Shown piece by piece: positions 48,183-56,240 of a stretch of DNA of 64,000 nucleotides; position 1 is the stretch's first letter; the number at the start of each line of letters is the position of its first letter. Source of the stretch: Saccharomonospora piscinae (GTDB lineage Bacteria; Actinomycetota; Actinomycetes; Mycobacteriales; Pseudonocardiaceae); the NCBI RefSeq assembly GCF_005862235.1, contig NZ_VCEK01000002.1, forward strand, positions 582,534-646,533, in the 5' to 3' direction. The notes under the pieces are model-generated. The model was not told the DNA's origin. It did no database searches and saw only the letters and a list, made by a program, of their open reading frames with translations. The translations under genes and the position numbers were made by a program.

Positions 48183-48536
48183 GTGAACCACTCCGCCGAT
48201 ATACCCACGGTCTCGATCGACGAACTCCCCACGGAGGAGTACGTGCTGCTCGATGTGCGGGAGCCCGACGAGTGGGCGGCGGGCCATGCGCCCGACGCGA
48301 TCCACATCCCGCTGGGGGACCTGCCGTCGCGGGCCGGGGAGCTGCCCGAACTGGCCGACGACCGCCCCGTCCACGTCATCTGCCGCACCGGTGGCCGGTC
48401 GGCACGCGCGGCGGCGTGGCTGAACGCGGCCGGGATCGTGGACGCCGTGAACGTGGCGGGCGGCATGAAGACGTGGCAGGCGGCGGGGCGGCCGATGGTC
48501 GGCGAGCACGGCGACGCCGCGCCCGAGGTGCTGTGA
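48183..48536 (+). CDS. Single-domain rhodanese-like protein
   Basis: 117 residues: VLLDVREPDEWAAGHAPDAIHIPLGDLPSR, then active-site loop ICRTGGRS with Cys67, then AAWLNAAGIVDAVNVAGGMKTWQAAGRP. A stand-alone sulfurtransferase of the PspE/GlpE size. The six-residue loop favours sulfane-sulfur transfer. GTG 48183 is the start. A near -10 hexamer (GACGAT) lies six bases upstream but lacks the canonical T. Confidence 0.92.
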   Translation: MNHSADIPTVSIDELPTEEYVLLDVREPDEWAAGHAPDAIHIPLGDLPSRAGELPELADDRPVHVICRTGGRSARAAAWLNAAGIVDAVNVAGGMKTWQAAGRPMVGEHGDAAPEVL

Positions 48537-48552
48537 CGCCGGAGGCCGACAC

Positions 48553-49506
48553 GTGAACGGGACGGCACCGGGACGGCCTCCCTCCCCGGGACATCGCGAC
48601 GGGCGTTACTGGCCCGCCGTGCGCTGGGTGGCGACGGTGCCCGGCGCGGGAAGCAGGCCGCCTGCTTCCCGCCCCCGCGGGCGAGGCGGCCGGTACTCGG
48701 GGCCCCCGTCCTACGACATCCCCCCGCGCTGGGGGTTCCCGCACGTGGTGTGGCGGTGGCCCACGGCGGTGCCGGGCACGAACTCGGCGGTACTGGTGCC
48801 GTCGCAGCGGCTGCTGCTGATCGCGCGCAACGCCGTCGCCGTGCTGTGGGCGCTGGCGGGGCTGGCCGCCGTGGCCGCCGGTGCCGAGATCTGGCGTTAC
48901 GCGCTGCTGGTGCTCAGCCGGGACACCGCGCTGGACCCCGCCGTGGTGGGCGCCTCGGACGTGCTCGTGCTGACGTTCGCGTTGTTGACGTTCGTCATGA
49001 CGGTGTTCGCCGTCGCCGTCACGGTGTGGTGGCTGCTGGTCGCGCGCACGGCGGCGGCGGAGGAAGCGGGCCAGCGACCTCCGCGCAGCACCGGGCAGGT
49101 GCTGGTTGGCGTGCTGGTGCCGGGGGTGAACCTGGTGCTGGCCGGCCCGATCCTCGCCGAGCTGGAACACGCCGCCACCCGCAGGCCCGCGAACCGGCGG
49201 CCCCGGCCGTCGCGCCTGGTGCTCGGTTGGTGGGCGGCGTGGGTCGGCAACGCCGTGCTGCTCGTACTCACCGTGGTGTGGCGGGCGCGCGAGGGTGTCC
49301 AGGCCCAGGTGGACGCCGTGTTCCTCACCGCCCTGACCGACCTGACGGCCCTGGCGCTGGCCGTGCTGACGGTGCGGGTCGTCCGCCGGTTCACTCGCCT
49401 GCTCGCGCCGGTGGAGGAGCAGTGGGTGCGGCCCCCGAGGGTGCTTCGGGTGGCGAACGCGCCCGAGTTACCGCGCCGCGCGCGCCCGAGGACCGCGGCG
49501 CGCTGA
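48553..49506 (+). CDS. DUF4328-type polytopic membrane protein
   Basis: 317 residues. Arg/Pro/Gly-rich N-terminal ~80 residues, then five or more helices (~83-110, 130-160, 175-200, 213-235, 250-278). RNAVAVLWALAGLAAVAAGAEIWRYALLVLSRD, VWWLLVARTAAAEEAGQRPPRS, LVPGVNLVLAGPILAELEHA and WWAAWVGNAVLLVLTVVWR match the DUF4328 pattern. A perfect 12-bp hairpin (48646-48672) lies in the N-terminal coding part. Start GTG 48553 is uncertain; codons nearer the first helix could be used. Confidence 0.75.
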   Translation: MNGTAPGRPPSPGHRDGRYWPAVRWVATVPGAGSRPPASRPRGRGGRYSGPPSYDIPPRWGFPHVVWRWPTAVPGTNSAVLVPSQRLLLIARNAVAVLWALAGLAAVAAGAEIWRYALLVLSRDTALDPAVVGASDVLVLTFALLTFVMTVFAVAVTVWWLLVARTAAAEEAGQRPPRSTGQVLVGVLVPGVNLVLAGPILAELEHAATRRPANRRPRPSRLVLGWWAAWVGNAVLLVLTVVWRAREGVQAQVDAVFLTALTDLTALALAVLTVRVVRRFTRLLAPVEEQWVRPPRVLRVANAPELPRRARPRTAAR

Positions 49507-49514
49507 GCCGGAAC

Positions 49515-50681
49515 TCAGGCGGTCACGGGCAGGTGGGCGAAGCCCCGGATGACGAACTCCGGTCGCCGCCGGGCGGTGTCCGCGAGCCGCAGCCCGGGCA
49601 GCCGCCGGGCCAGCGCGGTGAGCGCCGCCGCGATCTCGATGCGGGCCAGCGGAGCGCCAAGGCAGTAGTGCACACCTCCGCCGAAGCCGAGATGCGGGTT
49701 GGGTGTGCGCCCGATGTCGAGGACATCGGGTCGCGCGAACACCTCCGGGTCCCGGGCGGCGGCACCCAGCAGCGCCGCGATCCTGTCACCCGCCGCCACG
49801 CGGTGCCCCGCGATCTCGACGTCCGTGGTGGCCGTGCGCTCGAACAGCTGGAGCGGCGAGTCGTAGCGGATCAGCTCCTCGGTGGCCGTCGGCGCGAGAT
49901 CCGGGTCCGCCACGAGCCGCTCCCACTGCTCCCGGTGGGACAGCAGTGCGTGGACGCCGTTGCCGACGACGTTGACGGTGGCCTCGTGGCCCGCCATCAG
50001 CAGCAGCACGGCGGTGGCCACCACCTCGTCACCGGTGAGGTCGGCGGCGACGAGGTGGCTGAGCAGGTCGTCGCCGGGGCTGATGGCGCGGTCGTCGGCC
50101 TTCGCGCGCAGGTAACCGGCGAACGCGGCGGCGGCCTGCTCGGCGGCCTCGCGCCGGGGCTGTGGCAGGCCGTACTCGTACATCTTGACGATGGCGTTGC
50201 TCCACTCCACCAGCCTCGGCCCGTCGGCGGCCGGGATGCCCAGCAACTCGGCGATCACCGCGACCGGCAGCGGCTGGGCGAGGTGTTCGAGCAGATCCGC
50301 CTCGCCGTCGGCGGCGATCCGCTCGGCCAGGTCTGCCACCAGCCGGTCGGCCAGTGCGTCGACAGCCGGTCGCAGCCGCTCCACGTGCCCGCGCGCGAAC
50401 GCCGACGACACCAGCCGCCGCAGGCGGGTGTGCGCGGGAGGCTCGTTCTCCAGCAGGGAGTGGCGGTGCAGCAGGTTGAACGAGGCGAACTGCTCCAGCG
50501 GCGTGGCATCGACCCAGATCCGGCCGAGACCGCGGTGCCGCAGCACGGCGGAGGCCGCCTCGTGGGACACGGCGACCGAGAGGCCGAGCCCGTCGTGCCG
50601 GTGGACGGGACCACGTGCCCGCAACTCGGCGAACGCGGGATACGGGTCGGCGAGGAACGCGGGATCGCGAGGGTCGAACAC
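49515..50681 (-). CDS. Cytochrome P450
   Basis: 388 residues. I-helix LLLMAGHEATVN (Ala-Gly-x-Glu-Thr type, 227-238), ExxR pair Glu269-Arg272 (EELIRYDSP), and haem loop FGGGVHYCLGAPLAR with axial Cys340. Usual length for bacterial class I P450 (CYP107/CYP105-like). There is no ferredoxin gene beside it. GTG 50681 lies six bases after TACGCT (minus strand, 50693-50688), so it is probably leaderless and monocistronic. Substrate unknown. Confidence 0.95.
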   Translation of the reverse strand: MFDPRDPAFLADPYPAFAELRARGPVHRHDGLGLSVAVSHEAASAVLRHRGLGRIWVDATPLEQFASFNLLHRHSLLENEPPAHTRLRRLVSSAFARGHVERLRPAVDALADRLVADLAERIAADGEADLLEHLAQPLPVAVIAELLGIPAADGPRLVEWSNAIVKMYEYGLPQPRREAAEQAAAAFAGYLRAKADDRAISPGDDLLSHLVAADLTGDEVVATAVLLLMAGHEATVNVVGNGVHALLSHREQWERLVADPDLAPTATEELIRYDSPLQLFERTATTDVEIAGHRVAAGDRIAALLGAAARDPEVFARPDVLDIGRTPNPHLGFGGGVHYCLGAPLARIEIAAALTALARRLPGLRLADTARRRPEFVIRGFAHLPVTA

Positions 50682-50741
50682 GCCCTGAGCGTAGTTCCCC
50701 GGCGACCCGGCACGGCTCCGCCCGGCGAGGACGTTGGCGAA

Positions 50742-51125
50742 CTAGCCGACGTGGGGCGCCCACTCGTCGACGAGAATCGAGAACAACACCGAGTCGCGCC
50801 ACGCTCCGTTGGTGAACACGTGATCGCGGAGTACTCCCTCGCGGGTGAACCCGACCCGCTTGATGACGGCGAGGCTCGCGACGTTCTCCGGGCCGATCGC
50901 GGCGGACACCCGGTGCCGCCCGAGGGGACCGAACGCGAAGTCGAGCATGGTTCGCACGGCGTCGGTCGCGTAGCCGCGCCGCTGTTGGTCGTGAGCGATG
51001 GCGTAGCCGAGTTGCGCGCTTTGAACACCGGCGAATGCCAGCCTGGCGAAGCCGACGAGCTCCACCCGCTCGGCGGCTTGCTGGCTGGTCACGACGGCAA
51101 GGCTAAACGTTCGCTGGTGAACGTG
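50742..51125 (-). pseudogene. 5'-truncated GNAT acetyltransferase copy
   Basis: From about 51125 to the stop at 50742 the frame encodes only the C-terminal ~60% of a GNAT protein: FSLAVVTSQQAAERVELVGF, IAHDQQRRGYATDAVRTMLD (acetyl-CoA loop QQRRGYA), VGFTREGVLRDHVFTNGAWRDSVLFS. The intact copy next door (51191-51778) has the same motifs preceded by ~80 further residues. Upstream of 51125 the sequence is unrelated, so the N-terminal half has been lost. GTG 51092 could still start a 116-residue product retaining the CoA-binding loop. Confidence 0.75.
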
Positions 51126-51190
51126 TGGAGGTGTTCGGACAGCTCGGCCGCGGCTCGCCCGCCTTCGACGCCGACAAGGGCGGCCCGGCC

Positions 51191-51778
51191 TCAGTCCTCC
51201 CTGCTCCGCCGCCATTCGGGGGCGAGGAGGGAGAACAGCACCGAGTCGCGCCAGGCGCCGTTGGCGTGGACGTGGTCGCGGAGCACGCCCTCGCGCGTGA
51301 AGCCGATGTTCTCGACGAGCGCGAGCCCCGCGCGGTTGTCGGGGCCGACGGCGGCGGTGATCCGGTGCAGCCGCAGCGTGCCGAACGCGAAGTCGAGCAG
51401 GGTGCGCACCGCGTCGCCCGCGTAGCCCCGGCCCTGGTGGGCGTGGGCGACGGCGTAGACGAGCCTGCCGGAGTACGGGTGCGTCCGCTGCAACCGCGTG
51501 AAGCCCACGACCCGGTCGTTGTCGGCCGCGCGGTCGGCGTCGCGCGGCGTGATGGCGAGGTAGAACTCGCTGCGCGGCCGGGCCCGGGCCTGCTCGACGA
51601 TCGTGTGCAGGAGTTCCCGCGCCTGCTCGGCGTTGCGCGTGTTGAACGAGAGGTGGTGGGCGACGCGGTTGTCGCCGATGACGCCACGCACGCCGTCCAG
51701 GTCGGCGAGGGTGAACTCGCGCAGCCGGACAATTCGGCCGTGGAGCACGACCGGGCCTTCGTCGTGCCGAGTCGTCAT
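51191..51778 (-). CDS. GNAT-family N-acetyltransferase (RimJ/RimL-like)
   Basis: 195 residues. VRLREFTLADLDGVRGVIGD (N-terminal strands), AHAHQGRGYAGDAVRTLLDFAF (acetyl-CoA pyrophosphate loop), LHRITAAVGPDNRAGLALVENIGFTREGVLRDHVHANGAWRDSVLFSLLAPEW (RimL-type C-terminus). It probably acetylates an amino group on a protein N-terminus or small molecule. ATG 51778 is seven bases after TAACCT (minus strand 51791-51786). This -10 box overlaps that of the divergent cutA gene. A truncated paralogue lies downstream. Confidence 0.9.
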   Translation of the reverse strand: MTTRHDEGPVVLHGRIVRLREFTLADLDGVRGVIGDNRVAHHLSFNTRNAEQARELLHTIVEQARARPRSEFYLAITPRDADRAADNDRVVGFTRLQRTHPYSGRLVYAVAHAHQGRGYAGDAVRTLLDFAFGTLRLHRITAAVGPDNRAGLALVENIGFTREGVLRDHVHANGAWRDSVLFSLLAPEWRRSRED

Positions 51779-51802
51779 CTTCCCCAGGTTAGCCTGACGG
51801 GC
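51779..51802. promoter_or_regulatory. Overlapping divergent leaderless promoters
   Basis: Only 24 bases separate the two start codons. AGGTTAGCCT (51786-51795) reads TAACCT toward the GNAT gene and TAGCCT toward cutA, each seven bases from its start codon. The two -10 boxes share two base pairs, so polymerase can occupy only one at a time. Confidence 0.7.
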
Positions 51803-52129
51803 ATGATCCCGGAACAGGTTCTCGTGTCCACGACGACGGATTCGGACGCCGCCGCGCGGCAGCTCGCGGCTGACGCGGTCGAGGCGCGGCTCGGTGCATG
51901 CGCGCAGGTGGTCGGCCCGATCACGAGCGTGTACCGCTGGGAGGGGCGGGTCCACACCGACCCGGAGTGGCGCGTGGAGGTCAAGACGGCGGCCGATCGG
52001 GCGGACGCGCTGGTCGCGCATCTGCGGCAGCGTCACACCTACGACGTGCCGGAGGTCATCACGACGCCGATCGTGGGCGGCAGCGCCGACTACCTGGCGT
52101 GGGTGGTCGAACAGACGCGGCCGGAGTGA
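51803..52129 (+). CDS. cutA: CutA divalent-cation tolerance protein
   Basis: 108 residues, the usual CutA size: VLVSTTTDSDAAARQLAADAVEARLGACAQVVGPITSVYRWEGRVHTDPEWRVEVKTAADRADALVAHLRQRHTYDVPEVITTPI, ending YLAWVVEQT. All core motifs of the trimeric ferredoxin-like fold are present (LGACAQ, SVYRWEG, HxYxVPE). ATG 51803 follows TAGCCT by seven bases (leaderless). Confidence 0.95.
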   Translation: MIPEQVLVSTTTDSDAAARQLAADAVEARLGACAQVVGPITSVYRWEGRVHTDPEWRVEVKTAADRADALVAHLRQRHTYDVPEVITTPIVGGSADYLAWVVEQTRPE

Positions 52130-52238
52130 GGTCCGCCGTGCCAGCCGGGCGGCGAGCCTCCGTGGAGCACACGCCCTAGTCTGAACGCGGGTCCGGGAAG
52201 CGTCGGGCCGATTCGGCAGACACGCAGGAGGCGACACC

Positions 52239-53117
52239 GTGGGCAAGGGCGCACGCAGGAAGAATCCGCAGAAGGACGGCAGGCGGAAGGTCCGCGACGT
52301 CTTCGTGGCGCGCCCCTTCGAGGGACTCGCCGCGGAGCCGGAGCTGATCGCCCTGCGCGAGTTCGTGCCGTCGGCCACGGCCGCACTGGCGGTCCGGGAC
52401 GCGGGCGATCGGACGGTCACCCTGGCCTCGGTGCTTCCGGTGGCCGCGGCGGCGATGGTGCGCGCCGAGAACGGCGAGATCCTGCTGGGCATGCAGGTGC
52501 AGACGCGGTCGTCGGACGTCAGTCGCGACCTCGGCCGCGCGCTGCGGTGGGCGCTCGACGCGCAACCCGGCCAGGTGCTCTCGGTGCCCGACACGACGAG
52601 CGAGCCGCAGGCGGGTGAGCGGTTGCAGGACCTGCTCGTTCCCGACGCCGAGCTGGACGTGGAGCTGCACTCCGACTTCGGCTGGTGGCTGCAGGACGAC
52701 GCCCAGCCCACGGGCGAGGTGGCGATGTCGCTCGAACGGGCCAACGCCGCGATCATGCCCACCGAGCGGCTCCGCCCCGGCGCGTACTGGACGCTCGCGG
52801 GCGAGAAGGCGCATCTGCGCTGGGTGTGGCCCGCCGACGAGAACAGGCTGCTGCAGGCGCTCGCGCGCCTGTCGGCCGCGGGGGAACTGTCACTGGGCGA
52901 GGGCTCGCGCTACGCCGGGTCGTTCCGGGCACACGGGCTGCTGGTGCCGGTGTGGGACCTGGACGCCGAGGCGCACGCGCGCGAGTGGAGCGAGCCGGCC
53001 GAGCAGCTCGCCGCCCGGCTGGACAAGGCGCTGACCTCGCTGGACGACACCCCGCTCGACGCGGCGGAACGGCGGGCGCGCGACGGTCTGGTGGGCAGGC
53101 AGCTCACGCTGCGCTGA
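52239..53117 (+). CDS. DUF5926-type conserved actinobacterial protein
   Basis: 292 residues. Lys/Arg-rich N-terminus (MGKGARRKNPQKDGRRKVRDVFVARPFEGLAAEPELIALREFVPSATAAL), then a preprotein-like alpha/beta body. The start and the VARPFEGLxxEPELIALREFVPSA motif are those of DUF5926 proteins found across Actinobacteria, sometimes labelled SecA-related; role unknown. GTG 52239 follows AGGAGGCG. TAGTCT at 52178-52183 is a plausible -10 box. Confidence 0.82.
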   Translation: MGKGARRKNPQKDGRRKVRDVFVARPFEGLAAEPELIALREFVPSATAALAVRDAGDRTVTLASVLPVAAAAMVRAENGEILLGMQVQTRSSDVSRDLGRALRWALDAQPGQVLSVPDTTSEPQAGERLQDLLVPDAELDVELHSDFGWWLQDDAQPTGEVAMSLERANAAIMPTERLRPGAYWTLAGEKAHLRWVWPADENRLLQALARLSAAGELSLGEGSRYAGSFRAHGLLVPVWDLDAEAHAREWSEPAEQLAARLDKALTSLDDTPLDAAERRARDGLVGRQLTLR

Positions 53118-53129
53118 TACGTTCGGCGC

Positions 53130-53489
53130 ATGATCCTGCACCTCTGCCCGGCCGCCGACTGGGAGGCCGTGCCCCCGGGCGGGTCGTACCGCGCGGCATC
53201 GCTGGACGACGCCGGATTCATCCACTGCTCCGACCCGGGCACGGTGCATCTGCCGGCGAACCGGTTGTACGCGGGGCGCACCGATCTCGTGGTGCTGTGG
53301 ATCGACCCCGCCCTGCTCGGTGTCCCGGTGCGCTGGGAACCGGGCGAGCCGGGGGAGAGCCCCTGGTTTCCGCACGTCTACGGGCCGGTGCCGTCGGCGG
53401 CCGTGCGGGCGGTGCTGCCGTACCGCCCCGGCCCCGACGGCCGGTTCGTGCCGCCCACCACGCCTCCGCCGCTTTCGGGGACGGCCTGA
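53130..53489 (+). CDS. DUF952-family protein
   Basis: 119 residues: MILHLCPAADWEAVPPGGSY, then GFIHCSDPGTVHLPANRLYAGRTDLVVLWIDPALLG and PHVYGPVPSAAVRAVLPYRPG. GFIHCSxPxQ and FPHxYGPLP are the DUF952 signatures. The fold is small and soluble; function undefined. ATG 53130 follows TACGTT (53118-53123) by six bases, so it appears to have its own leaderless promoter despite the 12-base gap to the preceding gene. Confidence 0.88.
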   Translation: MILHLCPAADWEAVPPGGSYRAASLDDAGFIHCSDPGTVHLPANRLYAGRTDLVVLWIDPALLGVPVRWEPGEPGESPWFPHVYGPVPSAAVRAVLPYRPGPDGRFVPPTTPPPLSGTA

Positions 53490-53663
53490 GTCGCGGGGCA
53501 ACCTCGCGGCGTCCTCGCGCGTGAGCACGGCAGCCGAAAGGTCGAGCCAGGCACGAGGCCGCGTGAGGGAGGGACTACGGTGACCGCGTTCGTACCCACC
53601 GTGTCCCCCGTCTGCCCGGACGGTGGCTGGGCGGGCTCCATCGGCCACAGGAAGGAAGCGGTC

Positions 53664-54173
53664 GTGTCTGGCGACCTCACGGACTTCACCGAGTTCGTGC
53701 GGGCCAGCCTGCCCGGCTTGTTGCGTTACGGCCACGCCCTGACGGGCAACCCCCACGACGCTGCCGACCTCGTGCAGTCGGTGTTGGAGAAGATCGGGTC
53801 GAGGTGGGGTTCCGTCCAGCGCAAGACGGGTGACCCGCTGGCGTACGTGCGGCGCTCGATGGCGAACGCGCACATCAGCCGGTGGCGGCGGTTCCGGAGG
53901 GAGAATCTCGTCGCCGAGGTTCCCGAGTCGGACGCCCCGGCATCGACGGACCCGTTCGAGCACGAGCCCCTGTGGCAGGCGTTGCGGGAGTTGCCTCCCC
54001 GGCAGCGTGCCGTGATCGTGCTCCGGTACTACGAGGGCCTCAGCGAGGCGGAGATCGCCGACTCACTGGGTGTCAGTCCCGGCACCGTCAAGAGCCAGGC
54101 CAGTAAGGCGCTCACGTCTCTGCGGGGCAAGCTGCGCCAGGGCGAGGGCAGTGAAGGGAGGGAAGTGGTGTGA
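53664..54173 (+). CDS. SigE-family ECF sigma factor
   Basis: 169 residues: DFTEFVRASLPGLLRYGHALTGNPHDAADLVQSVLEKIGSRWG (region 2, with AADLVQ), YVRRSMANAHISRWRR, and region 4 LPPRQRAVIVLRYYEGLSEAEIADSLGVSPGTVKSQASKALTSLRGKL. These are typical of the actinobacterial SigE-family (TIGR02983) ECF group. GTG 53664 has AGGAAGGA upstream; the longer frame from 53580 is probably leader. The next gene overlaps by 4 bases and encodes a membrane protein that may serve as its anti-sigma. Confidence 0.9.
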   Translation: MSGDLTDFTEFVRASLPGLLRYGHALTGNPHDAADLVQSVLEKIGSRWGSVQRKTGDPLAYVRRSMANAHISRWRRFRRENLVAEVPESDAPASTDPFEHEPLWQALRELPPRQRAVIVLRYYEGLSEAEIADSLGVSPGTVKSQASKALTSLRGKLRQGEGSEGREVV

Positions 54174-55009
54174 ACGTTCCCGACTCCGACGGCGACGAGG
54201 TCGACGCCCGGCTGCGCGCGCTGTTCGCCGATTCCCGGCTCGACGTGGCCGTCCGGCCGAGCGCGGAAGCCGAGATCACCGCGGGAGCGCGGCGGCTGCG
54301 CAGGCGCCGCGCCACCCTGGCCGGTGGCGGCACCGGCCTCGCCGTCGTGGCCGTCGCCGTGGTGGGCATGCTGGTGGTCCCCGGCACCCGGCCGCAGGAG
54401 GAACGCGCGGAGGCACCGGCGGCGGCCTCGCCGCCGGACGAACGGACCGCGGCGATGACGGCGTTCACCGCGCCCCTGGACAGCAGCGAGCCGCCCACGC
54501 GCAGCCCCGAGCGAGGCGAACCCCTGCCGCCGCCGGCTCAGGACGAGGTGCCCGAGGCGGCCACCACGTCGCCGCAGGCGTCGTCGCCGGAGACCACGCA
54601 CTCCGGCAGCGTGGCTCTGGGACGCAGCGTCCTCGGCCCCGACGGCTACGGCCCGCTGAGGCTCGGCATGCCGTTCGAGGAGGCCGTGGCCACCGACCTG
54701 CTCATGGTGACCGGCGAGACGCCGCCACCGGAGGTCTGTGCGGACTACTCGCTGGTGGAGGGTTCCGAGGCCGTGCGGTACGTGACGATCTCCCGGGAGC
54801 GCGGACTGGTGGGAGTGCGCGCCGCGAGCGCCGTGACACCCGAGGGGGTCGGCGTCGGCACCGCCGCGGACCGGCTTCCCAGCGTGTATCCGCACGGCTC
54901 CGGAGGTGAGACACGGTTCAGTGCCTCCACCGGGCCGGGGCGTTACGAGTTCGCCCTCTCCGAGGGAATGGTCAGCGACCTCCGACTGGTCGCACCCTCT
55001 GACTGCTGA
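54170..55009 (+). CDS. Single-pass membrane protein partner of the SigE-family sigma factor
   Basis: 279 residues. A short cytoplasmic N-terminus (~1-48: DARLRALFADSRLDVAVRPSAEAEITAGARRLRRRR), one membrane helix (~50-70), a Pro/Ser/Thr linker and an external domain from ~150 (LGPDGYGPLRLGMPFEEAVAT, VCADYSLVEG, GTAADRLPSVYP). The latter two segments resemble the beta domains of actinobacterial lipoprotein-like sensors. GTG 54170 overlaps the sigma stop (GTGA). The position suggests an anti-sigma or sensor, but no zinc motif is visible. It overlaps the opposing MFS gene by 67 bases. Confidence 0.8.
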   Translation: MNVPDSDGDEVDARLRALFADSRLDVAVRPSAEAEITAGARRLRRRRATLAGGGTGLAVVAVAVVGMLVVPGTRPQEERAEAPAAASPPDERTAAMTAFTAPLDSSEPPTRSPERGEPLPPPAQDEVPEAATTSPQASSPETTHSGSVALGRSVLGPDGYGPLRLGMPFEEAVATDLLMVTGETPPPEVCADYSLVEGSEAVRYVTISRERGLVGVRAASAVTPEGVGVGTAADRLPSVYPHGSGGETRFSASTGPGRYEFALSEGMVSDLRLVAPSDC

Positions 55010-56175
55010 CCGGGAATCCGGGGGAAGCCGGAGCCGCGCAGGACCACGACCAGTACCGGAAGCAGCAGGGCGAGCACCCACAGCGGGAGCACGGCCGCAC
55101 TCGTGAGGCCGATGGCGATTCCGCCCACGGCACCGCCCGCCGCCATGGCGGCGTTCCATATCGTCACGAGCACGGCCTGGGCCGTGTCGGCGACCTCACC
55201 GCCCGCGCGAGCCACAGCGGTCTGCAGGAGTGTCGGCGCGCCGCCCCAGCCCAGGCCCCACGCGGCGATCGCGACGGCCACGAACACCGCACCGCCGGTG
55301 AGCCCGGCCAGTGCCGCCGACGCCGCACCGACCAGCAGCACGCTGCACAGCGACAGCAGGCGGAGGCGGCGGTCGATGTGGATGCCCACCAGCCAGATGC
55401 TCACCATCGAGGCGATCCCGAACACGAGCAGCATCACGTCGACCCGTGAGGCGAGTCCGACGCTGCCGAGCAGGGCGGCGATGTAGGTGTAACCGATGGT
55501 GTGCGCGAGGACGAACAACGCGGTCACGACCAGTACCGGCACCACGCCGGGCCGCGCGAGTGCGCGGGCCAGCGGGAGCCGCTCCCGCGCCTCGGCGCCC
55601 GGCCGGTCGGGCACCACTGCCACCACCCAGACGAGCAGCACCAGGGCAAGCCCGGTGACCAGTGCGAACGTCCAGCGCCAGCCGACGGCGGTGCCGAGGA
55701 ACGTCCCGGCCGGGACACCAAGCGAGAGCGCGAGTGGGATGCCCGCCATGACCACCGCGATGGCCCGGCCTTCTCGTCCGGCCGGAGCAAGGCGGCGGGC
55801 GTAGCCCGCCAGCAGCGCCCAGACCAGCCCCGCCGCGATGCCGGCCACGAAACGGGCACCCATCACGAGCTCTACCCCGGAGCCGACCGCGGTCACCGTG
55901 TTGGCTGCGGCGAACCCGGCCACCCCGGTGAGCAGCACGTGCTTGCGCCGCCATCGCGCCGTCGCGGCGGTGAGCGGTATCGCCGAGAGGGCGGTGCCGA
56001 TCGCGTAGACGGTGACCGTCTGGCCCGCCGTGGCCTGGCTGACACCGAGGTCGCGGCTCAGGCCCGGCAGGACGCCGGCGGGTAGCGCCTCGGTGAGAAC
56101 GGTGAGGAACGCGGCCGTGGTGAGGGCCAGCAGGGCGCCTACAGGCAGCCGGTCAGTGGTGGTGTGGTCTCGCAT
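54943..56175 (-). CDS. MFS efflux transporter (DHA1-like)
   Basis: 410 residues, 12 helices. ALPAGVLPGLSRDLGVSQATAGQTVTVYAIGTAL and RWRRKHVLLTGVAGFAAANT form motif A region, GLVWALLAGYARRLAPAGREGRAIAVVMAGIPLALSLGVPAGTFLG motif C. It resembles the CmlR/AraJ-type drug and sugar-efflux group. ATG 56175 faces the MerR gene at 56241 across a palindromic operator, the normal layout for a MerR-controlled exporter. The 3' end overlaps the convergent membrane-protein gene by 67 bases. Confidence 0.9.
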   Translation of the reverse strand: MRDHTTTDRLPVGALLALTTAAFLTVLTEALPAGVLPGLSRDLGVSQATAGQTVTVYAIGTALSAIPLTAATARWRRKHVLLTGVAGFAAANTVTAVGSGVELVMGARFVAGIAAGLVWALLAGYARRLAPAGREGRAIAVVMAGIPLALSLGVPAGTFLGTAVGWRWTFALVTGLALVLLVWVVAVVPDRPGAEARERLPLARALARPGVVPVLVVTALFVLAHTIGYTYIAALLGSVGLASRVDVMLLVFGIASMVSIWLVGIHIDRRLRLLSLCSVLLVGAASAALAGLTGGAVFVAVAIAAWGLGWGGAPTLLQTAVARAGGEVADTAQAVLVTIWNAAMAAGGAVGGIAIGLTSAAVLPLWVLALLLPVLVVVLRGSGFPRIPGQQSEGATSRRSLTIPSERANS

Positions 56176-56190
56176 GGACCGTATGCTCGA

Positions 56191-56212
56191 ACCCTCACAT
56201 CGGTGTGAGGGT
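56191..56212 (-). promoter_or_regulatory. MerR-type operator between MFS and MerR genes
   Basis: Perfect 9-bp inverted repeat: ACCCTCACA (56191-56199), TCGG, TGTGAGGGT (56204-56212). On the minus strand TTGACC (56215-56210) precedes and overlaps it, as the -35 box does in MerR-controlled promoters. It lies 16 bases upstream of the MFS start. Confidence 0.8.
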
Positions 56213-56240
56213 CAACGCGAAGCTTTGTGAGGGCGGACAC

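Noticed and set aside
46100-48568. 822-codon minus-strand frame across the symporter
   Set aside because: Composition dominated by His/Arg/Gln/Pro with no domain; antisense of a clear SSS symporter.
49515-50681. P450 as part of a secondary-metabolite cluster
   Set aside because: Neighbours are a DUF4328 protein and GNAT genes; no polyketide, peptide or terpene synthase and no ferredoxin lie nearby.
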